Positions 1 to 7,863 of a stretch of DNA of 64,000 bases are shown here, one piece after another (the first letter of the stretch is position 1; the number at the start of each line of letters is the position of its first letter). The notes under the pieces were generated by a model, which worked only from the letters and a program-made list of their open reading frames with translations, had not been told where the DNA came from and made no database searches. The DNA lies in contig NZ_JAJOYT010000002.1 of assembly GCF_021290965.1 (NCBI RefSeq), positions 310,001 through 374,000 of the forward strand. The letters run 5' to 3'. Source of the stretch: Rheinheimera faecalis. Its GTDB lineage: Bacteria; Pseudomonadota; Gammaproteobacteria; Enterobacterales; Alteromonadaceae. A program made the translations under genes and the position numbers.

Positions 1-1922
1 TACGCGAAGACGAACAGTCCATCACCAGTCGTACAGCACTCTGGCAACAATTACAAAATGACGCTGAGCGATTTTTGGTGCAAGCCATGGTGGAACATCG
101 TTTATTTGTCTCCCACCTGCAAAATGCTGTGCCTTGTTTCAGTATTGCGCACGAAGCTTTATTAAGGCGCTGGCCAAGAGCGACCGCCTGGATAGCAGAA
201 CATCATCAAAGTTTAAGTGTAAAAAGCCGCTTGCAGCATTTAACCAAACGCTGGCTGGCTGAAGATAAACACAGTGCTTATTTATTGGCCGACGGCAAGC
301 CTTTAGCCGAAGCCCAGCAACTGGCGCAAAATGGCTTTTTTACGCTGGATGCAAACGAAAAAGATTTTATTCAGGCCTCAGGCAAAAGATCCAAACTAGT
401 ACGCACCAGCAGGCGATTAACTTTTGCCTTACTCTGTGTGCTGACTTTTACCGCAGTATTAATGAGCTTCAGAAGTTTTGAAGCCGAAAAACAAGCACAG
501 CAAAAACGTTTAGCAGCCGAAAGTTTATTAGGTTTTATGGTGGGTGATTTTGCCGACAAATTACGCAGCATAGGCCGGATGGATTTATTAGACGGTATTA
601 GCAATAAAGCGCTGGAGTATTTCAGCGACTTTTCTGATGCGGAAAAAGACCAATACCTAAGCACCCAGGCCCGTTTGCAGCATGGCCAAACACTGGAAGC
701 TATGGGTGAAGTGGCTTATTCACGTAACAAAACCGATGAAGCCAAAACCGCCTTATTAGCAGCCAGAGACAAACTGGCACCAGTACTTGCTGAGCAGCCG
801 GATAATTTAGAGCTGCTAAAAACCTTAGGCGCTAATGCCTTTTGGCTTGGGCAAATTCAGTACGATGCCAATAACTGGTTGGCCGCTAAACCTGAGTTAG
901 AACTCTATTACAGTTATAGCCAAGCTATGTACAAAATAGCACCAGACAGTGTAGATGCCCTTATGGAATTATCTTACGCCACTAATTCTTTAGGCTCTTT
1001 GGCTATGAAATTGCAAGAGTTTGAGCAAGCCACTGCTTTTTTTGATGAATCGCTGAATCTTAAATCATTAGCAAAAGCCAAAGACCCAGCCAATACAGCC
1101 TTAATTGCAGATATAGCGGATACCCGCTCCTGGTTGGCCAGTGCGGCTTTAGCTAAAGGGGATATTCATAAAGCTATAGCTGTGCATCAGCAAATTCAGG
1201 CTGAATTTGAAAAAATGAATAATGAAGCTAAAACAGATGCTTATCTGCTGGAAAAAGTCCTTAATAGTTATTCTATATTGGCTTCTATTTATGAATATCA
1301 GGGGTTGTTCAAGTTAGCTTTTGCGAAAGTGTACCAGACCCATGAATTATTGAAGCAGGCTGTTAAGCAAGATCCAAGCAACAACGGCTGGCAAGTCAGT
1401 GCGTTTCATCACAAAGTCATTTTAATGCGATTAAATGCTAAGCAGGCAGATTCCCGAATAAAATACACGCCTGAATCATTGGAACAAGAGCTTGCTCAAA
1501 AGAAAACCGAATTTGGCAGCGAGCTGCAATTCCAGCGTGCATATAGCAACTGGTTGATCCAGTCTGCCCGTTACTATCAGGCAATAGGTCAATCACAAAA
1601 AAGTGCAGATGTTACATCGCAAGCGTTAGTTTTATATCAGGAATTATATGCAGTTGAACCTAACAGCCCCAGATTAGCACTTGCTCTCGCCGAAGCTGAA
1701 TTATTGCGCGCTACGCACTATAAAACACAGTTGCAGCATGAAAAAAGTCAGCAATCTTGCGCCAGGGCAAAAAGTTTATTAGAGCCTTTGCAGCTAAAAG
1801 ATAAAACACCTGATTATATTCAACCTTATGCCAGAGCTTTAAGTTGCCTTAATGAGCTTGAGCAACACCCTGAACTGCAACAGCTTTTACAAAAATCGGC
1901 TATCGTACTTACTACTTTTTAA
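1..1922 (+). CDS. nSTAND-like membrane signalling protein with TPR-rich C-terminus (5' truncated)
   Basis: The reading frame is already open at base 3, so the N-terminus lies outside the window. The visible start carries HEALLRRWP followed by a stretch like the end of nSTAND/AAA signalling NTPases found in bacterial kinase- or sigma-linked proteins. One hydrophobic segment (about visible residues 139-158, FALLCVLTFTAVL) predicts a single membrane pass. The remaining ~480 residues are helical with degenerate TPR-like repeats, for example around EAMGEVAYSRNKTDEA and GSLAMKLQEFEQATAFFDES. A role as an inner-membrane sensor or scaffold is inferred; the NTPase or kinase part is not visible. The next gene starts 33 bases downstream behind its own ribosome binding site, suggesting co-transcription. 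Family call moderate, function unknown. Confidence 0.7.
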   Translation, partial: REDEQSITSRTALWQQLQNDAERFLVQAMVEHRLFVSHLQNAVPCFSIAHEALLRRWPRATAWIAEHHQSLSVKSRLQHLTKRWLAEDKHSAYLLADGKPLAEAQQLAQNGFFTLDANEKDFIQASGKRSKLVRTSRRLTFALLCVLTFTAVLMSFRSFEAEKQAQQKRLAAESLLGFMVGDFADKLRSIGRMDLLDGISNKALEYFSDFSDAEKDQYLSTQARLQHGQTLEAMGEVAYSRNKTDEAKTALLAARDKLAPVLAEQPDNLELLKTLGANAFWLGQIQYDANNWLAAKPELELYYSYSQAMYKIAPDSVDALMELSYATNSLGSLAMKLQEFEQATAFFDESLNLKSLAKAKDPANTALIADIADTRSWLASAALAKGDIHKAIAVHQQIQAEFEKMNNEAKTDAYLLEKVLNSYSILASIYEYQGLFKLAFAKVYQTHELLKQAVKQDPSNNGWQVSAFHHKVILMRLNAKQADSRIKYTPESLEQELAQKKTEFGSELQFQRAYSNWLIQSARYYQAIGQSQKSADVTSQALVLYQELYAVEPNSPRLALALAEAELLRATHYKTQLQHEKSQQSCARAKSLLEPLQLKDKTPDYIQPYARALSCLNELEQHPELQQLLQKSAIVLTTF

Positions 1923-1955
1923 TTCTCGTTATTTAACTCAAACCAAGGAAAAGTT

Positions 1956-2342
1956 ATGAACGCAACAAACTTAATTCAGGGCCCGGTTATTGAAGTCATG
2001 ATTACGCTGGATGCCAATCAGGAGCCTAAAGTCACTTATCTGCAAGAGGGTGAGGTTTGCACTGGTAGTGTAGTGGTGACTTGTGGTGAAGATATTACCT
2101 ACAGACTAGTCAATTCTGCTGGTTATGCTTTTATGGGCGCAGGTTTTTTAACCCCTTATGACAATATTATTGATGCTGTACAGGTATCTGCTGATGGCCA
2201 GGAACTGGTGCTGGTGGACGAAGATAGCGTATCAGGTACCACTAAGTTTCAATTGATTTTTACTAATACTACCAATAGCCTGTTGTTGTTAAGTCCAGAT
2301 CCACAAATAATAAATAAAGGCCAACAACCACCTAAGTATTAA
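1956..2342 (+). CDS. Uncharacterised 128-aa protein, SPDPQIINK-ending module (no signal peptide)
   Basis: I do not recognise a characterised function. The start is supported by AAGGAAAAG ahead of the ATG. The protein lacks a signal peptide, so it is probably cytoplasmic. Nearly its whole length aligns by eye with the C-terminal half of the protein encoded at 2565-3323. Shared features are an N-terminal TLD, a VC(T/D)G motif with one conserved cysteine, GAGF(L/T)xP(Y/F)D, V(S)xDGQ, a KxQ(L/F)I strand, and the terminal LLL-SPDPQIINK with a PP tail. Predicted strands suggest a small beta-sandwich. It follows the nSTAND-like gene at 33 bases and precedes a terminator, so it is probably co-expressed with it and could be its partner or effector (inference). 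Confidence 0.75.
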   Translation: MNATNLIQGPVIEVMITLDANQEPKVTYLQEGEVCTGSVVVTCGEDITYRLVNSAGYAFMGAGFLTPYDNIIDAVQVSADGQELVLVDEDSVSGTTKFQLIFTNTTNSLLLLSPDPQIINKGQQPPKY

Positions 2343-2422
2343 TACTGCTTTTGAGTATGTGGTTTTAAGTACTTGATCCACTTCAGTGTTTAGCTTTCAT
2401 AGCAGCTAGTAACTCTTAGCAT

Positions 2423-2447
2423 AAAGCCCCAGTCGGGGCTTTTTCAG
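2423..2447 (+). terminator. Intrinsic terminator after the 128-aa gene
   Basis: AAGCCCC and GGGGCTT pair around the four-base loop AGTC and are followed by a short T run. It separates the first two genes from the secreted paralogue at 2565. Confidence 0.8.
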
Positions 2448-2486
2448 TGTTATAAAAGCCACTCTCAAGTTGTCCCCTATTTTCTC

Positions 2487-2515
2487 TTGTTTATTCGCTG
2501 TCCCGCTATTAGTAT
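2487..2515 (+). promoter_or_regulatory. Possible sigma-70 promoter for the 252-aa secreted protein
   Basis: TTGTTT and TAGTAT are separated by 17 bases, 50 bases before the GTG start. The match to consensus is weak, but the site lies between a terminator and a gene that needs its own promoter. Confidence 0.3.
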
Positions 2516-2564
2516 GGAGTCAGATTTGTCCTCATCTTAACCCTTTCAATTAAAAGGAATTAGC

Positions 2565-3323
2565 GTGAAAAAAACCTCCTTACTTTTTACTGCGTTATTA
2601 GCAACAGCGCCATTTTTAAGCTATGCCGCCACTCAACAAGAAATTGATCTGGCACTTGCCCCTGTAAAAACTAATGCTGATCTGCAACAGCTATTAAATT
2701 CAGCTTCGCCTTTAGATGCACTGGAACAGCATGTATTTCAGTTTGTCAGCAGTGTGAAGTTTTCGAAAAAAGGCCAGCAAATCAGCTTTGATAAAGAGCT
2801 GCTGGAAACCAATTTGTCGGCTACGGAAATTTATAAAATTCTGGCGCTATTTGGCCAACAAAGCAGCATAGGTCAGTATCAGGGCGCTGCTATTGTCACA
2901 GACACCGACAAATTATTATTAACAGGCTCCAGCTTGCCATTTTGTAATGCCGCCGATCCTATCGAAACCAGTGTCACCTTAGATAAAAATAAACAGGCGA
3001 TATTTGGTTATGCCCAAAGTGGCGTTGTTTGTGACGGTAATGTCGAGCTGACTGAAAATACCACTATTACCTATGTGTTGGTGCAGGACAAAAAATCGCC
3101 TAAAGGTTTACGTTTAACAGGCGCTGGTTTTACCAACCCTTTTGACGGCCATATAGAAAAAGTAACGGTAAGTCAGGACGGCCAAAGCATTCAGCTGGAG
3201 AACAATATTGAAAACTCTGGTGTCAGCAAATACCAGTTTATCCTCGAGTCAGAAGAAAATGATTTGCTGCTAGTCAGCCCGGATCCGCAGATTATAAATA
3301 AAGATGTTAAGCCTCCTATGTAA
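2565..3323 (+). CDS. Secreted 252-aa protein carrying the same SPDPQIINK module
   Basis: The GTG start has AAGGA 8 bases upstream. MKKTSLLFTALLATAPFLSY is a clear Sec signal peptide, probably cleaved after SYA. Residues about 25-130 are a helical N-terminal part of unknown function. Residues about 135-252 repeat the module of the 128-aa upstream neighbour, including VCDG, GAGFTNPFD, VSQDGQ and terminal SPDPQIINK-PP. So the locus holds a presumed cytoplasmic and a presumed periplasmic version of one domain. An additional cysteine occurs near LPFCNA. Function unknown. The gene is monocistronic, flanked by terminators on both sides. Family recognised only by internal comparison. Confidence 0.75.
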   Translation: MKKTSLLFTALLATAPFLSYAATQQEIDLALAPVKTNADLQQLLNSASPLDALEQHVFQFVSSVKFSKKGQQISFDKELLETNLSATEIYKILALFGQQSSIGQYQGAAIVTDTDKLLLTGSSLPFCNAADPIETSVTLDKNKQAIFGYAQSGVVCDGNVELTENTTITYVLVQDKKSPKGLRLTGAGFTNPFDGHIEKVTVSQDGQSIQLENNIENSGVSKYQFILESEENDLLLVSPDPQIINKDVKPPM

Positions 3324-3426
3324 CCTTACCAAAGCTGTTGTGCTTGGCGGTAAAAGCTGAATAGTTGTCTTTATCAGCAGGTGTGAACAGGCTTTTTACT
3401 GCTGACACAAGCAACAGAGTTGAATA

Positions 3427-3452
3427 AAAAGCCCCTTGCTGGGGCTTTTTTA
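3427..3452 (+). terminator. Intrinsic terminator after the 252-aa secreted protein gene
   Basis: AAAAGCCCC pairs with GGGGCTTTT around TTGCT, followed by further T residues. Confidence 0.85.
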
Positions 3453-3581
3453 GTTTTTAGATGAAAATTATTTTATTTAAAATCAATGCTTTAAATCAGA
3501 AGGTTGCCGGAAGGTTTGTTTTTTCCATAAGTTCTAAAGTCATGCTCAGTAAACGCATCAATTGCGTCGGTATAAGGGCTT

Positions 3582-4634
3582 ATGGAGCACAGACCTATGA
3601 CACGTTCAGCACAAAGTAAAAGATTATATTTAACCTCTGCACCTGTAAGTGAAGCGAATGGCAGTAGTGCCGAGTTAAACCCTTCGCTTTATAACCGCAA
3701 CGATGTAAGCCGGATAGATTTTTCTGGTGCTGGTGGTTATGCGGTGCCTCACCTTGAGTCTTTACCTGCTTTGATTGAGTATTTGTCTGAAGCTGTTTTA
3801 GTAGTAAATTCCAGCGGCAGTATTGTTTGCATCAACAGCAAAGCAGCGCAGTTTTTAGGCCATACCCAGGGGGCATTACGTGGTCATTGTTGGCCTGACT
3901 TTTTAGTCAAACGTTATCAGCTGAGTTATCAGAACATGGTGGATATGGGCCGTCGTGGTCTATTGTCACAGCTGCATAACCTGGCTGAAATGGCCATTAT
4001 TTGTGCCAATGGTGATGTAAAAGATATCGAATTGTCGATGACCTATTTACCTTCAGATGATCCGCTGCTGGTGATTGTGATGCGTGATCTGACTTCCCAT
4101 AAAGCGCAATGCCATAAATTGCATATGCTGGCCTGCACCGATCCTTTAACTGCGCTTGCCAACAGACGTCATTTTGATGAGATGTTGCAGAAGTACTGGG
4201 ATGAATGCAATAAAACACAAAGCCCTGTTAGTGTACTGATTGTTGACGTCGATTATTTCAAGCAGTTTAACGATCAATACGGCCATATTCAGGGAGATGA
4301 ATGTTTACGTCGTATTGCAGCTGCTATTTCATTGGCTGTTCCCCGTGGTCAGGGTTTAGCGGCCCGTTATGGCGGTGAAGAGTTTGCGCTGGTTCTGCCT
4401 TATCACGACGAAGCCATGACCAAAGCCGTGGCCTTAAAAGTGCAGCATTATGTGCGCCAGTTGAACTTCTGTGAGCAAGGATTACCTGAAGATTTATGCG
4501 TTAGCGTCAGCCAGGGCCATGCCAGTGAAATCAACGGCCAGTTCCGCACCCCATTTGCGATGTTATGTGCCGCAGATACGGCTTTGTATCGTGCAAAATC
4601 AGAAGGGCGGGATTGTATTAGCACCTGTTGCTAA
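3582..4634 (+). CDS. PAS-GGDEF diguanylate cyclase
   Basis: Cytoplasmic protein of 350 residues that should make c-di-GMP from two GTP. A PAS domain spans about residues 63-170 (LSEAVLVVNSSGSIVCINSK is typical of its first strands). A GGDEF domain spans about 185-350 and has an intact active site RYGGEEF. The inhibitory I-site position, normally RxxD five residues before GGEEF, reads RGQG here, so product inhibition is probably absent. The ATG at 3582 has AAGGG nearby; a second ATG at 3597 has GGAG about 9 bases upstream and is an equally possible start. No membrane segment, so the PAS domain would sense an intracellular cue. Monocistronic, with a terminator at 4821-4850. Confidence 0.9.
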   Translation: MEHRPMTRSAQSKRLYLTSAPVSEANGSSAELNPSLYNRNDVSRIDFSGAGGYAVPHLESLPALIEYLSEAVLVVNSSGSIVCINSKAAQFLGHTQGALRGHCWPDFLVKRYQLSYQNMVDMGRRGLLSQLHNLAEMAIICANGDVKDIELSMTYLPSDDPLLVIVMRDLTSHKAQCHKLHMLACTDPLTALANRRHFDEMLQKYWDECNKTQSPVSVLIVDVDYFKQFNDQYGHIQGDECLRRIAAAISLAVPRGQGLAARYGGEEFALVLPYHDEAMTKAVALKVQHYVRQLNFCEQGLPEDLCVSVSQGHASEINGQFRTPFAMLCAADTALYRAKSEGRDCISTCC

Positions 4635-4649
4635 TTGCCCGAAAAAATC

Positions 4650-4677
4650 GTAGGGGCGAGGTTTATCCCCGCCCGTC
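4650..4677 (+). repeat. REP-like palindrome with GTAG head, copy 1
   Basis: The sequence begins GTAGGGGCG, then runs GGTTTATCCCC and closes with GCCCGTC, giving a GTAG-headed G-rich/C-rich hairpin. It has the same layout as copies at 4700, 4792, 6239 and 33158. GTAG heads are typical of REP elements moved by RAYT (TnpA-REP) transposases; no RAYT gene is visible here. Confidence 0.7.
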
Positions 4678-4699
4678 TAATGATACCGCGGTGTCCATA

Positions 4700-4728
4700 G
4701 ACGGGCCGGGACAAGCCGCGGCCCCTAC
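4700..4728 (-). repeat. REP-like palindrome with GTAG head, copy 2 (inverted)
   Basis: On the minus strand it reads GTAGGGGCCGCGG, TTGTCCC, GGCCCGTC. It lies 22 bases from copy 1 in opposite orientation, making a BIME-like pair. Confidence 0.6.
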
Positions 4729-4791
4729 AACCCGCCCGTCCATCAGATGGAAATAACAGGCGTTGCTGTCTGGAAGTTATGTTGCTGCTTT

Positions 4792-4818
4792 GCGGGCGAC
4801 CATAAAGGTCGCCCCTAC
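4792..4818 (-). repeat. REP-like palindrome with GTAG head, copy 3
   Basis: On the minus strand it reads GTAGGGGCGACC, TTTAT, GGTCGCCCGC, a hairpin with eight paired bases. It completes a cluster of three REP-like units that fills most of the 306-base gap between the cyclase and the HutD gene. Confidence 0.7.
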
Positions 4819-4820
4819 AT

Positions 4821-4850
4821 AAACGCCTCGCTGCAAAGGGGCGTTTTTTA
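4821..4850 (+). terminator. Probable intrinsic terminator of the PAS-GGDEF gene
   Basis: AAACGCC pairs with GGCGTTT across a 12-base loop and runs into TTTTA. It lies beyond the REP cluster, so the REP units are likely transcribed in the 3' UTR. Confidence 0.65.
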
Positions 4851-4940
4851 TTTGGTTATTTTATTTCTTGGCTCAACTCTTTTGCCAAAACAGCTTAGCG
4901 CCTAAGATAAGCACCTCTGAATAGCTTTTAAGTTCTTGTT

Positions 4941-5510
4941 ATGGCACTCCAACTTATCTCCCCAGATCAGTGGCAAACCCAAGCCTGGAAAAATGGCAGC
5001 GGCATTACCCATCAGCTCGCCCGCTCTGACGACAGCTTGGGTATGCGCTGGCGTGTATCTATAGCTGAAGTCGCCAGCGATGGTCCTTTTTCCCGCTTTG
5101 AACAAACCGACCGCATTATTATGCTGTTGCAAGGTAATGGCTTTTGTTTGCATGGCGCGGCAGAGCAAGCTGTAGTTTTGGATAAGGACTTAGTATCTTT
5201 TGCTTTTGCCGGTGAAACGGCCATTGAGTGCACTTTGATCAATGGGCCAGTGCGGGATTTTAATCTGATGACCAGGCGCTCTGATGTGAACGCTAGTTTG
5301 CAGGTGCTGTCTGTGACTGAACCCTTATCTTTAACTCTGGCCAATGAATCTTTGTTATATCTGGCTTCTGGTCAGCTTCAGCTGAGTTTCAAAGAGCAGA
5401 GCTATCAACTGGAAGCAGGGCAAAGCTTGTTATGCACAGCTGAGGCGGGGGAGTTGCAGATTAGAGCCAGTGCAAAGCCCTGTCGGTTGGTGTGGATCTG
5501 TATTCACTAA
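4941..5510 (+). CDS. HutD/Ves family cupin-like protein
   Basis: 189 residues matching the HutD/Ves family over its length. Typical features are WKNGSG near residue 16, RWRVSIAEVASDGPFSRF (Ves has RASIASIAANGEFSLF), RIIMLLQGNG, and DFNLMTRR. These proteins form a bicupin fold; HutD is linked to regulation of histidine use and E. coli Ves to cold response, but biochemistry is thin. No hut genes are next to it, so a histidine role cannot be argued from context. Start codon at 4941 matches the family N-terminus. Monocistronic between two repeat-filled gaps. Confidence 0.85.
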   Translation: MALQLISPDQWQTQAWKNGSGITHQLARSDDSLGMRWRVSIAEVASDGPFSRFEQTDRIIMLLQGNGFCLHGAAEQAVVLDKDLVSFAFAGETAIECTLINGPVRDFNLMTRRSDVNASLQVLSVTEPLSLTLANESLLYLASGQLQLSFKEQSYQLEAGQSLLCTAEAGELQIRASAKPCRLVWICIH

Positions 5511-5635
5511 CGACCTCTTTTACAAGCCAGACAAGGCGCGTAACATAAAGGCACTGATTTCCTGGCTGGCTTTATCGACAGACAAATGTAAAACGAAGCT
5601 GCCGCTTTTATCCCCTTAACCGCAAGCCGTTCAAA

Positions 5636-5830
5636 AATGGGTGGCCAAGGTTTTAAGACGAGGAGTGTCTGAGCGAGGAGCGGTAGCGACGAACGAGTTG
5701 CCGAGTCGCCTTGGACGCACTTTTTTGAGCGGGCTTTCGCAGCGGTCAGGGTCGCCTTTTCTTTGCGCCACTTTCTTTTGGCGACGCAAAAGAAAGCGGC
5801 TCGCCCACGGCGAAAGCGTTTTAACTGAGC
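5636..5830. repeat. Intergenic repeat-like element with perfect hairpin
   Basis: This part of the 343-base gap is GC-rich and unlike either neighbour. It contains a perfect inverted repeat CTTTCTTTTG / CAAAAGAAAG (5771-5796, 6-base loop), preceded by CCTTTTCTTTGCGCCA. Sequence of this style (TTTCTTTTGGCGACGCAAAAGAAAG) is familiar as a dispersed intergenic element in several Proteobacteria. An open frame through it (5641-5844) looks non-coding. 5511-5635 shows nothing I can name. Confidence 0.45.
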
Positions 5831-5853
5831 ATCAAATTTATTAAGGAATTTTC

Positions 5854-6228
5854 ATGTCCAAACAACATTCCCCGGGCTTTCTGGCTGTGGTTGAAGATGC
5901 CAAAAGCAGGGTTAAAGAGCTGACTATTGCTGATTTACAACAGTTTCCGACACCTTATGTGCTGGTCGATGTGCGGGAAGATTTAGAGTGGCTGGCCGGG
6001 CATTTGCCTGCTGCTATTCATTTGGGCAAAGGTGTGATTGAGCGGGATGTGGAAAAAGCAGTGCAGGATAAACAGCAAACGCTGATTTTGTATTGTGGTG
6101 GTGGTTTTCGTTCGGCTTTAGCAGGCGATATGTTGCAGAAAATGGGTTATCAGGATGTCTGGAGTTTAGCGGGTGGTTATACAGCCTGGGTCAACGCAGG
6201 TTTGCCTTTGACTAAGCCGCAGCTGTAA
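5854..6228 (+). CDS. Single-domain rhodanese-like sulfurtransferase
   Basis: 124 residues, one rhodanese domain. The motif VDVREDLEWLAGHLPAA is the usual first half. The active-site loop YCGGGFRS places the catalytic cysteine at residue 81. Such proteins move sulfane sulfur as a persulfide; the acceptor is not evident from context. No signal peptide, so cytoplasmic. AAGGA lies 6 bases before the ATG. It converges on suhB with a REP-like hairpin between them. Confidence 0.9.
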   Translation: MSKQHSPGFLAVVEDAKSRVKELTIADLQQFPTPYVLVDVREDLEWLAGHLPAAIHLGKGVIERDVEKAVQDKQQTLILYCGGGFRSALAGDMLQKMGYQDVWSLAGGYTAWVNAGLPLTKPQL

Positions 6229-6238
6229 TGAACGAAGC

Positions 6239-6263
6239 GGGACGGGATAAACCCGTCCCCTAC
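6239..6263 (-). repeat. REP-like palindrome with GTAG head, copy 4
   Basis: Minus strand reads GTAGGGGACGGG, TTTAT, CCCGTCCC: a near-perfect hairpin in the 43-base gap between the convergent rhodanese and suhB genes, where it could also stabilise or terminate transcripts. Confidence 0.7.
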
Positions 6264-6271
6264 AGGGATAT

Positions 6272-7075
6272 TTACTTCAACAGAGCTTCTGTTAAATGTG
6301 GGCGCATGCCTTTTAACATGGCGCCTAATACTTTTGGACTGCCTGCAACTATGTTGCCGCTGCGCAGGTAGTTGTTACCACCAGCAAAGTCACTGATTAG
6401 GCCACCGGCTTCACGTAAAATCAGCTCGCCTGCAGCAAAATCCCACGGCTTTAAACCAATTTCCCAGAAACCATCAAAACGGCCTGCTGCGACATAACAT
6501 AAATCCAGCGCTGCTGAACCAGTGCGACGTACGTCTGCAGCCTGAGTCATCAGAGTTTTAAAGGTTTCGGTGTACGCATCTAAATGGTGTTTATGTTTAA
6601 ACGGAAAACCTGTCGCCAGAATAGCGCCGCTTAATTCAGGTAAATTGGTGGTACGGATACGACGGCCGTTTAACTGAGCGCCTGCACCACGGGATGCTGT
6701 GAATACTTCACCACGTAATGGGTCAAAAACCACGGCTTGATCCAGTTTGCCCTGATGACGCAGAGCTATGGATACAGCAAAGTGAGGGATGCCTTTGATA
6801 AAGTTTGTGGTGCCATCAAGCGGGTCGATGATCCACTGGTAATCGCTATTGTTGTTGCCATATTCGCCGTTCTCTTCACCGATAATATCGTGATCCGGGA
6901 ATGACTTACGTAAAACATGCACTATGGCCTGTTCTGCTTCTTTATCGATGTTGGTCACAAAGTCATTGGTGCCTTTCTGAGTCGTCTGAACTAAGTCCAT
7001 TTGACCACAAGCTTTAGCGATGACATTACCTGCGCTGCGGGCAGCACGAATTGCGATGTTTAACATCGGATGCAT
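6272..7075 (-). CDS. suhB: Inositol-1-monophosphatase family protein SuhB
   Basis: 267 residues from the ATG at 7075, giving MHPMLNIAIRAARSAG, which matches the E. coli SuhB N-terminus almost exactly; AAGG lies 8 bases upstream. The longer open frame to 7153 is not supported. Metal and substrate motifs are present: GEENG, WIIDPLDGTTNFIKG and WDFAAGELI. The enzyme hydrolyses inositol monophosphate in vitro with Mg2+; in E. coli SuhB also joins the NusA-containing rRNA antitermination complex. Cytoplasmic, monocistronic. Confidence 0.95.
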   Translation of the reverse strand: MHPMLNIAIRAARSAGNVIAKACGQMDLVQTTQKGTNDFVTNIDKEAEQAIVHVLRKSFPDHDIIGEENGEYGNNNSDYQWIIDPLDGTTNFIKGIPHFAVSIALRHQGKLDQAVVFDPLRGEVFTASRGAGAQLNGRRIRTTNLPELSGAILATGFPFKHKHHLDAYTETFKTLMTQAADVRRTGSAALDLCYVAAGRFDGFWEIGLKPWDFAAGELILREAGGLISDFAGGNNYLRSGNIVAGSPKVLGAMLKGMRPHLTEALLK

Positions 7076-7264
7076 AACGATTACCTTATTGTATAAAGAA
7101 CAGTCAAAAGAGCGGCGCGTATTGTAGCCGCTGACAGGAAAAAGTAAAGACAAATCCCATGCCAGACAGAGGAAAGTACGACCACTGTGTCATACTTTTG
7201 TCATCAGCCAGGCTTAGAGTGAGCGCCACATCTTTACAGGTCCAATATCAAGTGAGCTAAGCCA

Positions 7265-7750
7265 ATGAAATCTGTGCTGTATCTTATGCGTCATGCGACA
7301 GCTGATGTACGAACTTCGCTGGTGGATGAGGCCGATCGTTGTCTGAATGAAAAGGGCAGATTACAGGCTCGCCGTGTTGCGGCTTTTATGCAAAAACAAG
7401 GTTTGTTACCCGATCGTATTTTTTGCAGTCCACAAACCAAAGCCGTGCAAACGGCCGCTTTAGTGCGTAAAGATTCAGGGGTTAAAGTACCGGTTGAAGA
7501 GTGGCCCTGTTTATTGCCTTCAGTCACAGCCGCTGACGCAAAAGCTCATTTATTCAGCCAGTTGCAGGACAATGAAGCTGTGCTGCTGGTAGGGCATGAA
7601 CCTGAACTGGCGTTACTCGTGAATGAATTATTAGGGCTGGATAAAACTTTTCTGGAACTGAAAAAAGCTTCTTTAACCTGTCTGGAGCTAGACTCTGAAT
7701 CGACGGTGCCTGTGCGGCTTGCCTGGTCTGTGCCAGCTAAGTTTATGTAA
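7265..7750 (+). CDS. sixA: Phosphohistidine phosphatase SixA
   Basis: 161 residues of the histidine-phosphatase superfamily. The catalytic RH pair is at residues 9-10 (LMRHATAD) and the second histidine is in GHEPEL; the domain is short with no cap, as in SixA. SixA removes phosphate from histidine in Hpt domains or the nitrogen PTS. No phosphorelay gene is adjacent, so the target is open. Divergent from suhB. Confidence 0.9.
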   Translation: MKSVLYLMRHATADVRTSLVDEADRCLNEKGRLQARRVAAFMQKQGLLPDRIFCSPQTKAVQTAALVRKDSGVKVPVEEWPCLLPSVTAADAKAHLFSQLQDNEAVLLVGHEPELALLVNELLGLDKTFLELKKASLTCLELDSESTVPVRLAWSVPAKFM

Positions 7751-7805
7751 GTCGAGCGGATAACAATAAAAGCGTGCTGACAACAACTGATTAAATTAAT
7801 TCACT

Positions 7806-7824
7806 TGAATTGCGAATCATTCTT
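7806..7824 (+). promoter_or_regulatory. Candidate Fur box upstream of the siderophore receptor
   Basis: The core AATCATT aligns with the 19-bp Fur consensus at 11 of 19 positions, 40 bases before the receptor start. Iron control fits the receptor and PepSY pair but the match is partial. Confidence 0.4.
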
Positions 7825-7863
7825 GTTTAGTCTGTGCGCCTTTGTTGTCGCTTTGAGGCTGTT

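Noticed and set aside
5641-5844. 67-codon open frame on the plus strand before the rhodanese gene
   Set aside because: It lies in the GC-rich repeat-like element, has no ribosome binding site and a composition (Arg/Ser-rich) typical of spurious translation of such elements.
7076-7153. 26-residue extension of suhB
   Set aside because: The ATG at 7075 gives the exact SuhB N-terminus and has a ribosome site.
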